In this document: piece by piece, positions 1 to 12,131 of the stretch | Layout of the letters: every line of letters begins with the position of its first letter | Position numbering within the stretch: position 1 is the stretch's first letter | Assembly: GCA_029959085.1 (NCBI GenBank) | Contig: JARWIR010000016.1 | Coordinates: 6,493,441-6,557,440, forward strand | Origin: Nemophila menziesii | Lineage: Eukaryota > Streptophyta > Magnoliopsida > Boraginales > Hydrophyllaceae | Length of the DNA: 64,000 bases | Direction: 5' to 3' | The notes under the pieces: model-generated | Database searches by the model: none | What the model was told of the DNA's origin: nothing | Seen by the model: only the letters and a program-made list of their open reading frames with translations | Made by a program: the position numbers and the translations under genes

Positions 1-38
1 GTTCTGGAAGATACCTTACCGGAAGCAGGGTTTGAAGA

Positions 39-248
39 GTGCAGCTAACATCTAAAAAAGAGTTACATACACGTATGGAGAATGATTTCACAGCTCAGGT
101 GAATAACATAAAAACAATTTCTAGGTGTCCGGGTTGTAGAGAGAGTGATCATTTGTGGGAGAACTGTGCTAATAATCCATCTTTGATTTTGTTTACATCT
201 CATCAAGGGGCCTGGTGTTGCCTAGGGTGTGATAAAATAATAGTTTAG
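39..248 (+). CDS. unidentified small ORF with CxxC pairs
   Basis: A 69-codon open frame that opens just after a TGA at positions 33-35 and begins with a non-ATG codon, so it is more likely an exon or gene remnant than a complete gene. The translation holds two cysteine pairs, CPGC near residue 30 and CCLGC near residue 60, with a WENCANNPSL stretch between them. This spacing is like a small zinc ribbon, but I cannot assign a family. It lies at the window edge, so an upstream part may be missing. The next 500 bases hold no continuation. Confidence 0.22.
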   Translation: MQLTSKKELHTRMENDFTAQVNNIKTISRCPGCRESDHLWENCANNPSLILFTSHQGAWCCLGCDKIIV

Positions 249-739
249 AAACGATGCACAATTCACCCTAGATAAGTACGGTACTGCAAGTATTACAGGA
301 CATATGCAATTTTTAATGATAAGAAAGTTTGTTCTCAGGGACTTATTGTGTTATACGAATGAGAAATAATTAAGAGTAGCAAGTAATTAATTTAAAAGAC
401 AGAAAATAAAGATGAATAATTGAGAGATGATAAATTAAACTAATAAAAGTAAAGACAATAAAATAAAATACGAAATAATATGAGATGAGAGATATAGATT
501 AGGTTTTGCTAGTATGCACTAATCCTTCTATTTATTCTATCAAATTCTAGTTAATAAGGGAGATAATTAGCTCTTAAATTCTTAGTCAGGATTCTAAATT
601 CCCATACCCTAGACCTTGAGAGCGATTGGGGGGCTACGGCACAACCACGAGGCAGCCTAAACTTAGGGTTATCCTACGCCACTAGGTTCTTAAGCAATTC
701 AATTCAATCCATGATGTGCTACTCTAGTAAATACTCTAA
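249..739. other. AT-rich noncoding stretch, possible retroelement remnant
   Basis: No supportable ORF. A GC-richer patch around 600-690 (GGGGGGCTACGGCACAACC and neighbours) interrupts an A-rich stretch. The style resembles the noncoding LTR-element remnant at 45.6-47.2 kb, but I see no termini, PBS or PPT. Confidence 0.25.
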
Positions 740-1850
740 TAGTTTAAGGGCTAAATGTTTTTTTAGAAACTTAGGAGCCAGAGTTCAAAAGTGTTATTTT
801 TAATAATACAAGGACCTACAATGTCAATTTAATAATTCAGGGACTTATAGTGCAGTTTTTGCATAGTATAGGGAACTATGGTCCTATTTTAAAATAATAT
901 ATGGACGTATGGAAAACTTTCATAATATAAGGACCTATGGTGCTAATTTTACATAATGCAGAGACTTATAGTACATTTTTGCATAAAAAGGGACCTATGG
1001 TGCCATTATACATGATATAAAGACATGCGTGTAATTTTTCATGACATAAGGACCTATGGTGTTGTTTTTACATAATCCAGGGACTTATTATGATATTGTT
1101 GCATAAACTAGGGACCCCACGAGAAATTTTCATAATATAAGGACCTATGGTACTAGTTTTACAAAATCCAGGGACTTATAGTGCAACGTTGGCATAGCAT
1201 ATGGACATATAGTGCCATTTATACATAATATAAGGAACTACGACAATTATCATAATATAAGGACATATAGTGCTAATTTACATAACCTAAGGACTTATAG
1301 GGCTATTTTGGCATACAATAAGGACATGCGATGTTATTTTACATAATATAAGATCATGTGGGCAATTTTCATAATATAAGAATATGTGGTGCTATTTTTT
1401 ACATTATCCAGGGATTTATAGTATTATTTTTGCATAAATAGGGACACGTGGTGTTAAATTTACCAAATATAAGGACATACGAGGAATTTTTCATAATATA
1501 AGGAACTATGATTCTAATTTTATATAATCCAGGGACTTATAGTGTTATTTTTTCATAAAATAGGGACCTACACTGCTAATCTTACATTAATATTGGGACA
1601 TCCTAGCAATAATTTATAATATAAGGACCTATTGTTATATTTATACATAATCCATGAGTTATAGTGTTATTTTTGCATAAAATAGGGACCTACAATGCTA
1701 TTTATACATAATATAGGGACATGTAGTCCATTTTTAGTGTAATATAGGGTCAAAAGTGCAATTTTACATAATAAAGGGACCTATAGTCTAATTGTTGCAT
1801 AATCTAGGGAGTTATAGTGCTTTTTTTGCCCAATATAAGGACATGTGGTG
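740..1850. repeat. degenerate tandem repeat, about 120-bp higher-order period
   Basis: The tract repeats short units built on 'aGGACcTATrGTG' and 'TTTTrCATAATaTAAGG' every 30 bases or so. The phrase CCAGGGACTTATAGTG or a variant recurs at about 839, 960, 1080, 1171, 1290, 1411, 1532, 1655 and 1806. Most steps are 119-122 bp (one is 91), so four submonomers form a higher-order unit of about 120 bp. No ORF crosses it. Confidence 0.8.
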
Positions 1851-2999
1851 CTATACACACACTAACATGTAAATAAATAAATAAATATTATAAAATTGTA
1901 TAAATATATATATGTGAAGGGAATGAGGTGGTGACAGAGGCGGGATTGGGAGCGGCAGTTGAACAAAGATGGATAAGCTGATCGAAGAGGGAGGGGTTTG
2001 GGATTCAGGTAATTGAAGACTAAACCCGTTTTGGGTTTTATAAAGTTTTAGACCTCTAGCGACCATTAGGTGATTGCTAGAGTTGAAGCAGGTGGTCGCT
2101 AAAGAATGTAACTTAAAAATAGACAGCAAAATTAGACCTGCTCAATATATTATCGTGACCACATAGTTGGTCGGTAAATACATTTATATTAGTTTATTTT
2201 TAATTGAATTCTTTAACGACTATTTGCATGGATGGTAAAGATGAAATCTATTTTCTTTTGAGCAAATTCGTTTTTTAGGCCTTTACCTATGGCCTAAAAC
2301 CCTTTTTAAGTCAAACTTCTCAAAAGTATCATTTTTTAGGTCAAACGTATTTAAAAGTACTATTTTTAGGCTATTTCACTAATTTAATGAAATATTTGAT
2401 ACATTTTAAGGATAATTTCGGTATTTCAAATAAACTATATCTTTATTTGGGCATAACACAAATTAAGAACTCTTTTGACGTGTTCAACTTATCTTTAAAA
2501 TCTATGAAATATCTTATAAAATTAGTAAAATGGCCTCAAATGATACTTTTAAATATATTTGGCTTAAAAATCACATTATTAAAATGTTTGGCCTAAAAAT
2601 GTTTTAAGATCATAGATAATGGCTTGAAAATAGAATTTGCACTTTTTCTTTTTTTATAAATTTGCAGCCAGCCATTTTAGCGGTCGCTATAGTTTTTTTT
2701 TTTTTAATAATCTATTACCGATAAACTTCTTTTTGTCAAAATCTATTACCTATAAATCGGTGATTGATGTAGTATATTTTATTAGCCGCCACGAGGTGTG
2801 TTTGCTATAACTTAAATCGGTGGAGATTTGAACTGACTGTGTCTAGACTATTTCAATTAAAACCAAGGGGAATTTATTTAGAAATGCCCAAAACTCTTAC
2901 AAAATACTAACAAAATCCCCCTCCTAACTAATATTTAAAACCCAACTAAAAAACAGAAAAAACAAAATACACCCCTTCCTTCCCTTATCTGTGGGGAAA
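1851..2999. other. AT-rich noncoding stretch with GGTCGCTA motifs
   Basis: No gene. Phrases such as CTAGCGACCATTAGG, GGTGGTCGCTAAAG (about 2090) and GCGGTCGCTATAG (about 2680) recur, as they do in subterminal regions of plant CACTA-type elements. I found no CACTA termini or target duplication, so this is only a possible transposon remnant. Confidence 0.25.
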
Positions 3000-3475
3000 C
3001 TTTTATCACAAAAAAATTCTATTAGGATTTCGAACCCTCTCTCTCTTTTCTCTCTTCACACCACATCTCACCTTTTCATTCCTGCACAAAAAAACCGCCA
3101 TTAGCAAGCCTTCATCAAGTCTCTGTCTCTCTTTGTGGACCACTATCACCGCCATCTGCAAGCCTCACCGTCATAGGTCATTCTCACCGTTCGTGGACCA
3201 TTCTCACCGCCATCAGCAAGCTTCAACAACCGACGTTCATGGTCCATTATCACCGCCATTCTCGCTGCCGTTTCTTTACCAACAACCGACCTCCATTTTT
3301 CAGATCTACTTCTTCTTTACTTTTCCGTTTTGCTTTTTTTTCATCCCTTTTTTCATTGTTTTGTAGTGAATACCGTCGTGGACCATGTGAAGACTATGTG
3401 AAGAGATTTCAATTTGTTTTTTTGATACGTGTGAAGAGGGGTTTTTTTTTCTGAACGTGTATAGATTTCTTTTGT
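3000..3475. other. pyrimidine-rich stretch with short direct repeats
   Basis: CT-rich leader-like DNA (CTCTCTCTTTTCTCTC near 3040) followed by partial direct repeats of 'GTGGACCATTCTCACCGCCA' at about 3136, 3194 and 3240. Overlapping short ORFs here are products of the repeats and have no recognisable domain. It could be the 5' leader of a dead gene or transposon; I cannot tell. Confidence 0.3.
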
Positions 3476-3621
3476 TCAAATGAGAGTTTTTTTCTTTTAC
3501 CTTTTAGATCCAATGCCGAGTGTGAAAAAGATTAGTTTTTGAATTTTTTTTATTCTATTCCAATGGCAAGTGTGAAGAGATGGGGGTTTGTTTTTTATCC
3601 CTTTTTATTTTTAATTTATGT

Positions 3622-4034
3622 TTGGTACATACCAATTAGGTTTTTATTATTTGCATACTTATTTTATTTTATTGTTTTTCTTTTGTAGCTGCTGGTGATG
3701 GTCTAATTGTTGATTGGTACGGACCAACATGAAATTTTGCACCTAAATGGACCATGACTTATGTAGAAGTTGGTATGTACCAAAGTTGATACGTACCAAT
3801 GCTTCGACAAGGTATCTAAATAAGTACGGACATCAACCTTGGACATGGACAAAAACCATTTAAGTTTATCAAAATACTATTGGGGACCTATCATGCAATT
3901 ATAATAATATCGATTGTATAACACTCGTAAAACGAACATGATAGAAATTGATACGTACCAATCAGAAAAAATTGGTACATATCAAAACAAAAAATATTGG
4001 TACGTACCAAACAAAAAATATTGATACGTACCAA
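3622..4034. repeat. cluster of eight TTGGTACGTACCAA palindromes
   Basis: The 14-bp palindrome TTGGTACGTACCAA or a near variant occurs at 3622, 3714, 3770, 3786, 3949, 3972, 3997 and 4021. The copy at 3997-4010 is a perfect inverted repeat; the others differ by one or two bases (TTGATACGTACCAA, TTGGTACATACCAA). Spacing is irregular and no ORF is present. Confidence 0.7.
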
Positions 4035-4490
4035 CCGATAAAATTAAAAAAGAGTATAAAAGTAAAAAACAAACCAAAAAATCAAAAACTAATCTTTTAT
4101 AGAATATTTTTTTGTTGAGATTTTATAAGTATTAAATTTAATTTTTAGATATTTATTTATAATTTCTCCAAAACCAATTAGTTCTTATGTGTTTTACGCT
4201 TTATCCAATGTTTTGTTCATCCGATCTATATGTTGCAATAACCTAATATCATATTTGAACGGGTTTTTAGAATATTTTTCTCTGTTTAGCATATTAAGTT
4301 CTTAGATTAGTTGTTGACTTTGGTATCAAAAAAGCTGTAGGAATAGAAAAGATTATAAATCAAGTCTTGTTCCGAACAATAAAAAAAGAATCAAGTTTAG
4401 TCATGTCACTAATATTAATTATAATTATTTAGTACAAAGTTCAAATGTAGACTATATCTCTGCATGCAGATATATTAGAGTATAAAGATC

Positions 4491-4671
4491 GAGTAATGAT
4501 ATATACCACTTAATTTTATACTATCCAAATACCACCCAATGACGTGGCGTGAATTGGTTGGTTACAAATCTTTAATCAAATCAAGAAAATAAATACATTA
4601 ATGATTTGTAACCAACCAATTCACGCTACGTCATTGGATAGTATGAATTTAGATGGTAAATATCATTACTC
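4491..4671. mobile_element. Mutator-type MITE, 181 bp, 9-bp TSD
   Basis: The element is a long imperfect hairpin: it begins GAGTAATGATAT and ends with the reverse complement ATATCATTACTC, and the arms pair through GAATTGGTTGGTTACAAATC. The 9-bp duplication ATAAAGATC abuts both ends exactly (4482-4490 and 4672-4680). A 9-bp duplication and terminal inverted repeats starting with G are typical of Mutator-like elements. There is no coding capacity. Confidence 0.88.
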
Positions 4672-4994
4672 ATAAAGATCCACTTTTTTAACTTTTAGTA
4701 TAATGATCCAAATAAATAAATTTAAAAATAGAATAAACTTGTAATTAATTTGATAACATAACAAATGGAGGTATTTATGGTCAGTCTTGACTTTATAATC
4801 AAGAAATATATATTTTGGATTTTTAGAATTTTGTATAACTGGGTCAATTTGCGTATATCACGATTAATTTTATAAAAAATATACATCTTTCAGGTAAATC
4901 AAAGCTAAGTATCCCATGTTTAAAAAGAGATTCGAACTTTGTACTTCTACTTTATACCACAGTAAATTTTTTTTTACAATAGGGAATCAAAATG

Positions 4995-5245
4995 TTTTTT
5001 TTTTTTTTGGTACATGGGTTCCGGGATTGCTTGCGCGCACCCGACTAATCCCACGGGGATATACACGCATCCCATGTATATTCCCAGGTAAATCAGAACT
5101 AGGTGACCCATGTTCAGGGAGGAGTTCGAGCCTTGTACCTCTTACTTTACATCTGTTAGGAAGGGGATTCGAATCACAGACATCCCCTTTGAATGCTGAA
5201 GAAATAGCAAGGCTCTGGCCAGTTGAGCTAACCCAACTGGTTAAA
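4995..5245 (-). mobile_element. tRNA-derived SINE, minus strand
   Basis: On the minus strand the element starts near 5245 with a tRNA-like head: A box TTAGCTCAACTGG (about 5222-5234), then B box GATTCGAATCC about 50 bases further. It ends in an A-run (T-run at 4995-5008 on the plus strand). A related copy lies at 38.8-39.07 kb. A scrap of the same body lies just to the left (about 4911-4965). I found no clear target duplication. It is not a functional tRNA: no acceptor stem closes. Confidence 0.68.
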
Positions 5246-5395
5246 TATAAATTTGTTATTTAAGTAAAGAAATTCAAAAAAGTTTCATCTTTTGGTTTTA
5301 GAGGTCTTGTTTTGAAATTCTATTTTGGATCCCAAATATATCAGGTTCAGTTCTAAATATATTTCTCGGTTTTGGTAATTGTGATTCATCAATAT

Positions 5396-6009
5396 TAGGG
5401 ATGGCCACGGTTCGATTAACCATGAAAATATCAAAAACAATAACCGTAACAATGTTTCGTAAAACTATAATGTAGAAGTTTAACCATCGATTTTGCAAGT
5501 TGTAACTATTAAATTTCGAGGTTTTTAGAACAATTCTGCGGATTTTATGTATATAACTAAACGATAAATTTATAAATATATTAGAAAATCCTAAAATGAG
5601 CCCATACACATAAGAAAAAGGTCTAACCTTTGATGGTAACAACTAGAAAAGACACGTAGTATTACGACTTATGGGATAAAGCACATCTCAAATAGTCTTC
5701 GAAATATAAACAAAATTGTGTTAGTTTTTAGATAAATTGAATATTTGTCACTTAATTGGTTAAATCTAGTATTTTAATTTTGGTTTTTAAAATTTGAATA
5801 TATTTTTTTACCTAATCATATAGATAATAATAGACGGTTTTCGATTATTCAGTTTTTATTTTTATCTAAATATAATAGGCTAACAGTTTAAACTATCGAT
5901 TAAACTTTTCAAAATATAACCAAATGATTTTAATCATGGTTATATATCAATTCTTAATCGGTACGATTACTATTGATTTTGTTTTTCACCGTAACTATTG
6001 TTATCCCTA
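5396..6009. mobile_element. hAT-like non-autonomous element, 614 bp
   Basis: Termini are TAGGGATGGCCACGG on the left and, reverse-complemented, TAGGGATAACAATAG on the right. The flanking 8-mers are ATCAATAT (5388-5395) and ATCAATGT (6010-6017), seven of eight matching. The TAGGGATGGC terminus and 8-bp duplication fit hAT elements. The interior is AT-rich, with AACCGTAAC/GTTACGG-type motifs and no transposase. Confidence 0.72.
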
Positions 6010-6040
6010 ATCAATGTGAGAGAATGCAATTTACATATGT

Positions 6041-6910
6041 AAGGGTGGAAATCGGGAACCGAAATTTCTGATTTCCGACTTTTCCTATCCGAAAATTCCG
6101 ATTTCGGAACAACTTTTAAGTTTCCGAAATTCCGATTTCCGATTTTTCCGAAAAAATCGAATCGGAATTGAAGCTATGTATAAATTTCCGAAATTTTCGG
6201 ATTTTCCGATCCGATTTTATTTCCGAATTATATTTCGGATTTTTATTTCCAAATGGTATTTTCAATTTTTATTTCAGATTTTACAGTTCTTATATTAAAT
6301 AAATAATAAATATTAATATAAAGAAAAATATTCAATCATAATGTTGAAAATTTTCATATAACAAAGAAAGAGTTACGCTGCCGTGTTAGAACGAGCAATT
6401 TGATTTTATACTCACTTTTTGAATTGTTTTGCGGTAAATATCCATCTGATATTATACTTGACTTTTTGAATTTGTTTTGCTGTAAATATCCATCTGATTT
6501 AAATGAATATTTACTGTAAATCAATTTAAAAAGTAAAGTAGAAAACAAAATTGCACATTACTATAGTAATTTTTTTAATTTCTGTTACTGTAAGTTTTTT
6601 CAACTTCTGTCACTATAAAATTTGTTTTTTATTATTTTTGTCTAAGTTTTAAATTATTGTTTTGATTTTTAATCTTTAGTTCCGTAATTTTCAAATTAAA
6701 AGTTCCGAAATTCCGAATCCAAAGTTTCGAAATTTCTGTGCCGAAATTTTCATTTTCGGCAAGTTCCGAAATTCCGAATTCGGAATGGTTTTTTCCAGTT
6801 TTTCGAAAAATTGGATAGGAATTGGAATAGAAAAAATTTATTCCGAAAAAAATTGGAATTTTTCCAGAAGATCCTTTTTCTGATCCGTTCCTTCTGATTT
6901 CCACCCCTAA
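6041..6910. mobile_element. hAT-like non-autonomous element full of TTCCGA motifs
   Basis: Left end AAGGGTGGAAATC and right end GATTTCCACCCCTTAA-like (GATTTCCACCCCTAA) form inverted termini of the (T)AGGGGTGGAAAT type. The 8-mer ACATATGT flanks both sides exactly (6033-6040, 6911-6918). The interior is dense in TTCCGAAATTCCGATTTCCG and related words in both orientations, leaving no true gene; the ORFs through it are repeats. It starts only 31 bp from the preceding hAT-like element. Confidence 0.75.
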
Positions 6911-6918
6911 ACATATGT

Positions 6919-7999
6919 AATGGTCATTTATTATTGTGTACCTATAAAATCAGGTTAATTAACTTTAATGTACGTTTATAGTTTGTTCAGGGTTAAATGA
7001 CCGCAATACTTACGAGATCTTAATATTAAATTTTTACCTAAAGTCAAATGATTCTTTAATTTTGTACATTAACACATATAGATTACATTGTGTATCAACT
7101 TAAACAACAGAATTTATAATATGATGAGTGAGTTTTTAAGGCATCAAGACATATATTAGTTTAATAAAACCATGCAGATGGCAAGTCAAAAACAGACGTT
7201 GGGTTTTAGCAATAATGAATTATTAAAAATAGATTTCTTAACTAATTGAACATTCCATATTCCACGAAATCAAACATTTTGAATACTTTGTTATTGGTTA
7301 ACTTTAGCTTATCCGTTTACATCAACATTAATCAAGTAAACAAGACATCTCTAAAGGTGGGTGTGAAATCGGTATCTCTAACTATTCGCAGTAGATTACG
7401 CCTGTCCATCAAAAAACTGAGTTAACCCAATCTATCTGATCTTCGTTAACTATATTAACACTAGGTATCACTGAAAAAAAAAAATCTTTTAAAGTCAATT
7501 ACATTTAAGAATAGTGTTGAAATCCTGATTTTTTCCATTCTCAGCATAATATGAGCATGATGATTATAAGAAAATCAATATACCAAAATATGAAAATAGT
7601 GATTTACTGGCGCCTTTTGCAATCGCACTTTAGAACCACCTGGCTACTCAGCCGGATATTAAATCTGGTTTCTTGCCGTGATGAACGTTTGTACCGAGGA
7701 TTTGACTTCATGTGAATTTCATAACAAGCTAGCCATTTTATGACACTCTAACTATTCGAAGTGTCAAAAACTTAGGAAAGATAAAGATATTTGATGACCC
7801 TCCAACTATGCCTAAGCTAATTGCAAGCATAAGCTAATTGCAAGCATAATAAGTATGATATACCAACAACAATGTTTGGTTTTTGTATTCATGGGTGGTT
7901 GTTGAGGCTATTAGCTAGCAATTTTTCCTTCTGTCCCATGTTAAATATAAATATGGAAATCTTATTGTTTAGAAAACCCACATAAAAATTTCACTTGGA
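6919..7999. other. AT-rich stretch, nothing recognised
   Basis: I see no gene, no terminal repeats and no significant tandem array. A 17-bp phrase TAAGCTAATTGCAAGCA is duplicated in tandem at about 7813-7846. Confidence 0.5.
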
Positions 8000-9140
8000 T
8001 CTAATTCCACTACTATGAATTACATTTATCGTTTACTACGACAACTCACTGCAAATGTTTCGTGGCTAAAAATTCGTCGAAAAAAATATACTTTTTTGCT
8101 ACAAATTATAAAACATCGTCGTAATGGATCGTGTATCATTCACAATGAAACATGTCGTCGCTGGTAAAGTTGGCGTTAATCGATCATTAAAAACGAAATA
8201 TTTTTGTCGCTAATGATACGAGATCATTATCGACGATAGTTTTCTTCTTTATTGACCTGATTGGTCTTAAACGAAAATTCTCATCGCAAATGATCCCTAT
8301 TATTAGTGAGAAAATATTTTGCTGCTAATAATTCTTTTTACTTATTATTTTCTATTAATTTATCTATTTTTTCCAATTAATTTATTTTTGTTGTTGTTAA
8401 TAAATTGACAACTATAAATTATATCAAATAAAGATTATGAATCATAAAATAGTCAAATTAAAATAAAGGTAATCGTCTTAACAAGATGCATAATCAAAAG
8501 AAATATAATACTGATAAAGTTTGAAAAAATGGATTAATAACTAAAGAGCATTCAAGTTTGCATCGTCCTCGTATCTGAGCCTCCAAGGATTACTATCGAA
8601 AGAAGTAGGACCGGGATGAGGGACGTTGGGAGTCGGACAGAAGGAGTGGAACTGGAAAGAGCAAAAATGGAAAAAACTCTTAGTAGCCCGCTCTTCATTA
8701 TACTAGGTGAATACCCTACTAACATCCTCTAGCGTAAGACTATGATATGTGGAAGTCGTAGACCTTGTCGACTAGTTGTTCGGGGAACGTATGGTTGATG
8801 GCCCTTGAAGATAAAATATGCATTCATTTCCCCCACCACGACCTCTAAATTTCAAAGCATATATGCTGGTATAGAAGTATCAAGATATTTTTTTCATGTC
8901 CTTCGGAGGCGGGCCAACACCAACTACCCAACTACGGGATGCCTTGACCACCACTTTATTAGTGGCATCGACAACATGGTCAACCAAATCCTTCTGTAAC
9001 AGTGAAGGGGTTGAAGTAGAAGATCCGGTAACCCAGACTGTGAGCCCTAAGTGACTAGGAAGTGCGCATTTGGCCACTCAACTTCTCCTGTTACATGGAA
9101 TATACACAAACTCCTCCTGTTACATGGAACATACACATAA
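8000..9140. other. possible CACTA-type remnant, unassigned
   Basis: CACTACTATGAATTAC occurs at 8009 and is followed by phrases such as TCGTCGCTAATGATACG, the style of CACTA subterminal regions. From 8560 to 9080 the DNA is richer in GC and open in short frames on both strands, as a degraded gene would be, but no domain is recognisable. I found no matching right terminus. A 31-bp phrase with CTCCTGTTACATGGAA is duplicated at about 9085-9140. Confidence 0.25.
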
Positions 9141-11894
9141 AGACTATTCAAACATATAACATATGATATAAGTAATAGAAATAATGTATATGAAACTTAT
9201 ATGCAATTGTCGGTACTGGTCGGTTCTCCACTCGCCTATTGTTTTTGTCATACCCAATCCGTTTAAAGAAACGTGACATCATCGGAAGCAACACCCGCTC
9301 TTCCTATTTGTGGCTAGACTTTTTGTACAAAATATTGAGAGTAGACTAGATTCAAAATGAAATCATACACTAAATTAGTGAAAAAATGGGTGGTACCCCT
9401 ATTGGCAGTTTAACACCCACATTAATGAAGTATAGGCCAAAAGATTAGCGTTCCTCAAGATGAAGATATAATATATATTTTCTAGGGAAGTTTTATATAT
9501 TTTTATAATTGATGATTGTTACATTAACAAGCCAGAGAATCGTAGTTTTTGATGTCTTGTGTGTTTCTTATACCTTGGGTCAAGGAAATATATCAGATAT
9601 ATATATAAATTCTAGACATAGGCTTTGAAGTAACAAGTATGAATGAATAAGAATTAAAAATTTAACTGATGGGTTAACCACCTTATTTAACAAGTGAAGT
9701 GAATTACATTATTTAATGTGATGTACGTGTCTTCCCAATGTAATTTCTAATTTATTAGGCATGTTTCAAAAAATAGAAATGTAGAGGTCGACCTCTTATC
9801 TAGGTTTTTCAGATGTACCACTATCAGACAACTGGTCATCGGTCTCTATCACCACAAAGGGTGTTTTTAAGTCTCTCTAACCGCTCAAGTATCGGTTAAC
9901 CCATGTTTGTTATGTGGTTTGTTTTTAATATATTGATTTCTTGAAACAAATGTATTTTCTAAACTACTAATAAAGTTACATGTGTTTCCCTTAATGTAAT
10001 ATTGAGACTATTTATCTAGGCATTTCTTGATGATAGTGATGAAATGTGCCTCTTAAGGCTCCTAATTCCTTGTAGGGGATAATTGCTCCTAATATTGTTG
10101 GTAATGTAAACATATCGAGGTTTATCTATGCTTAAGTCTTTCGTATTTGGTGATACTCATTTATTTCAACCAATTTGAGGTTCATTCTTAGTCTATCATT
10201 GACATGTTGCAAGTTTTTTCATTAAAAATATATTTCCTAGGGTGATTTACTCATGAGACCATGAGCCAATAATTTTGGTCGAAAAGATCAAACCGAATAA
10301 AATAACTAAAATATCCTTTTCCACCTTAATTAATATCAAAACATTCCCTAACTAAAATTCACTTTCCATAATTAAGATATTTTATAGTTAAAAATGTTCC
10401 ATAATTAAAATAATTTATAATTCTATAATTACAAAAATAGTTTATAACATTTCCTACTCCATCACAAAAAAATAAAATCGCTCCTTGAATAGAAAAATTA
10501 ACAACGTCCATGTGTGTCCATAAAACAACAAAAAAAATATTTAGAGAGTATGATACTAAAATGTAAGAAAAACGTAGTGGGTTGTCATTAATGCATTGAC
10601 AATACAGAATAGTGGGTTGCAAAGACATATCAATGGGATATAAAAACATATTAATGTGTTGACAGTTTAAAAACAATGGGTTACCAATACATCATTGTGT
10701 GTTGTCATTCAAAATCAACGAGTTATTAACTTAAAACTAATGGGTTGCTGGCTAATTCACTGGGTTGATCCATATACTCTCATATTGTGATAATAAGTAA
10801 TAACGAATTACTTCACCATTAACTAAGAAAATAATGAACTTAATGAACATATAATAAAATAGACAACGGAAAACTTGTGAACATCCAAAAATTTGCTAGC
10901 TAACAATACATATTTTCATCTTTAACCTAATGTTATGTACAAAACTGCGTTATTACTACCTTAACAACATAGTATACTTATAAAAAACAACACAAGAATA
11001 GCAAATTTCTTTTATCGGAATCATAAAACACCACCACAACAAACCTTAAATACCATGAAATAAAACCACATGACCATAAAACTTATTGAACAAGACAGAC
11101 TTATACGCAAAAACATGATGCAAAACATGGAAAATGGATAAAAAGAACCCATGTGCTCTAACAAACGACAAAATCAAATCTAAACAATATGGATTAATTG
11201 AAATAGTATCTTCCGTATAGTTTATATTCTAAAGATAGCGCATACAAAATGTTTTGTGATATCAATAGAGATAGAATGACCATTCTGTCGATAGAGAGAA
11301 TATCAAGCGTAAAATTTGTTGCACGTACAGTTTAGATGTTCCATGATTGTTGGTATAAAATTCTAACGTTTGTTATGAATAATGGATATTATTCAAATGT
11401 AATCTATGTATTAAAGGTAATATTTTAATAGATAATTATATCTTAAGGGTAGATATGGTATACCAAAATTACTTTGAACCTTTTTAGGGGGTAAAAAAAC
11501 TGTCGACTTGATGAGGGTGAATTATTGCCTTTTTGGTCCTTTTAAGCTATTAACTCTATTTTTATTTTTATGATTTTGCTAAGAAAGAACAATATCATAT
11601 GTTTTAATAGTTCATTTGATTACGGTTATTTTAAGAGTATTGAAAAAATCTTAATTATTACATACTCAATATCTACGAAATTCAAGTGATCATTAAACAA
11701 TCGTTTGTATCTTTCAATATCTTATTTGGATTTGGAAATAAATTTTTAAGGTTTTTATGTAACGGGTCTTAAAAACATATGTGTAAGATACAAGTGACCC
11801 ATCTTACTATAGTTTTCTCCAAATAAGAAAAAAAAATAATAAAAACTAATAAAAGTAAATGTAACCCCCTATAATTTATCCGTAGTATGTATGC
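9141..11894. other. AT-rich intergenic DNA, nothing recognised
   Basis: About 2.7 kb without a supportable ORF, terminal inverted repeat or tandem array. Confidence 0.5.
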
Positions 11895-11895
11895 A

Positions 11896-11897
11896 TG

Positions 11898-11952
<55 letters not shown>

Positions 11953-11955
11953 ATA
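11896..11955. repeat. (TA)n(TG)n microsatellite
   Basis: An uninterrupted run of TA steps passes into TG steps, broken once by GTTTG. Confidence 0.95.
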
Positions 11956-12131
11956 TTAAACCATAAACCTAAAAACCAAACAAATAAATCCTCAAAATTC
12001 TCTCTACTCACCCCTTCTCCCACCAGAAAGTCATTGTGGTGGTGCTTTATGGTGGAGTAGAGGCATACCCCATAGTAGATAATAGTGTTTATTTTTAAAT
12101 CTAAACGAAGGGCTTTCTAAGAGGAGATTTG

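Noticed and set aside
5110..5245. tRNA gene
   Set aside because: A and B boxes are present, but no acceptor or anticodon stems fold and the body continues into a SINE ending in a poly(T/A) run.
8880..9077. 65-codon ORF on the minus strand overlapping a 64-codon plus-strand ORF
   Set aside because: No domain on either strand; left as an unassigned remnant.
11769..12023. 84-codon ORF with a run of TH residues
   Set aside because: Translation of the (TA)n(TG)n microsatellite.
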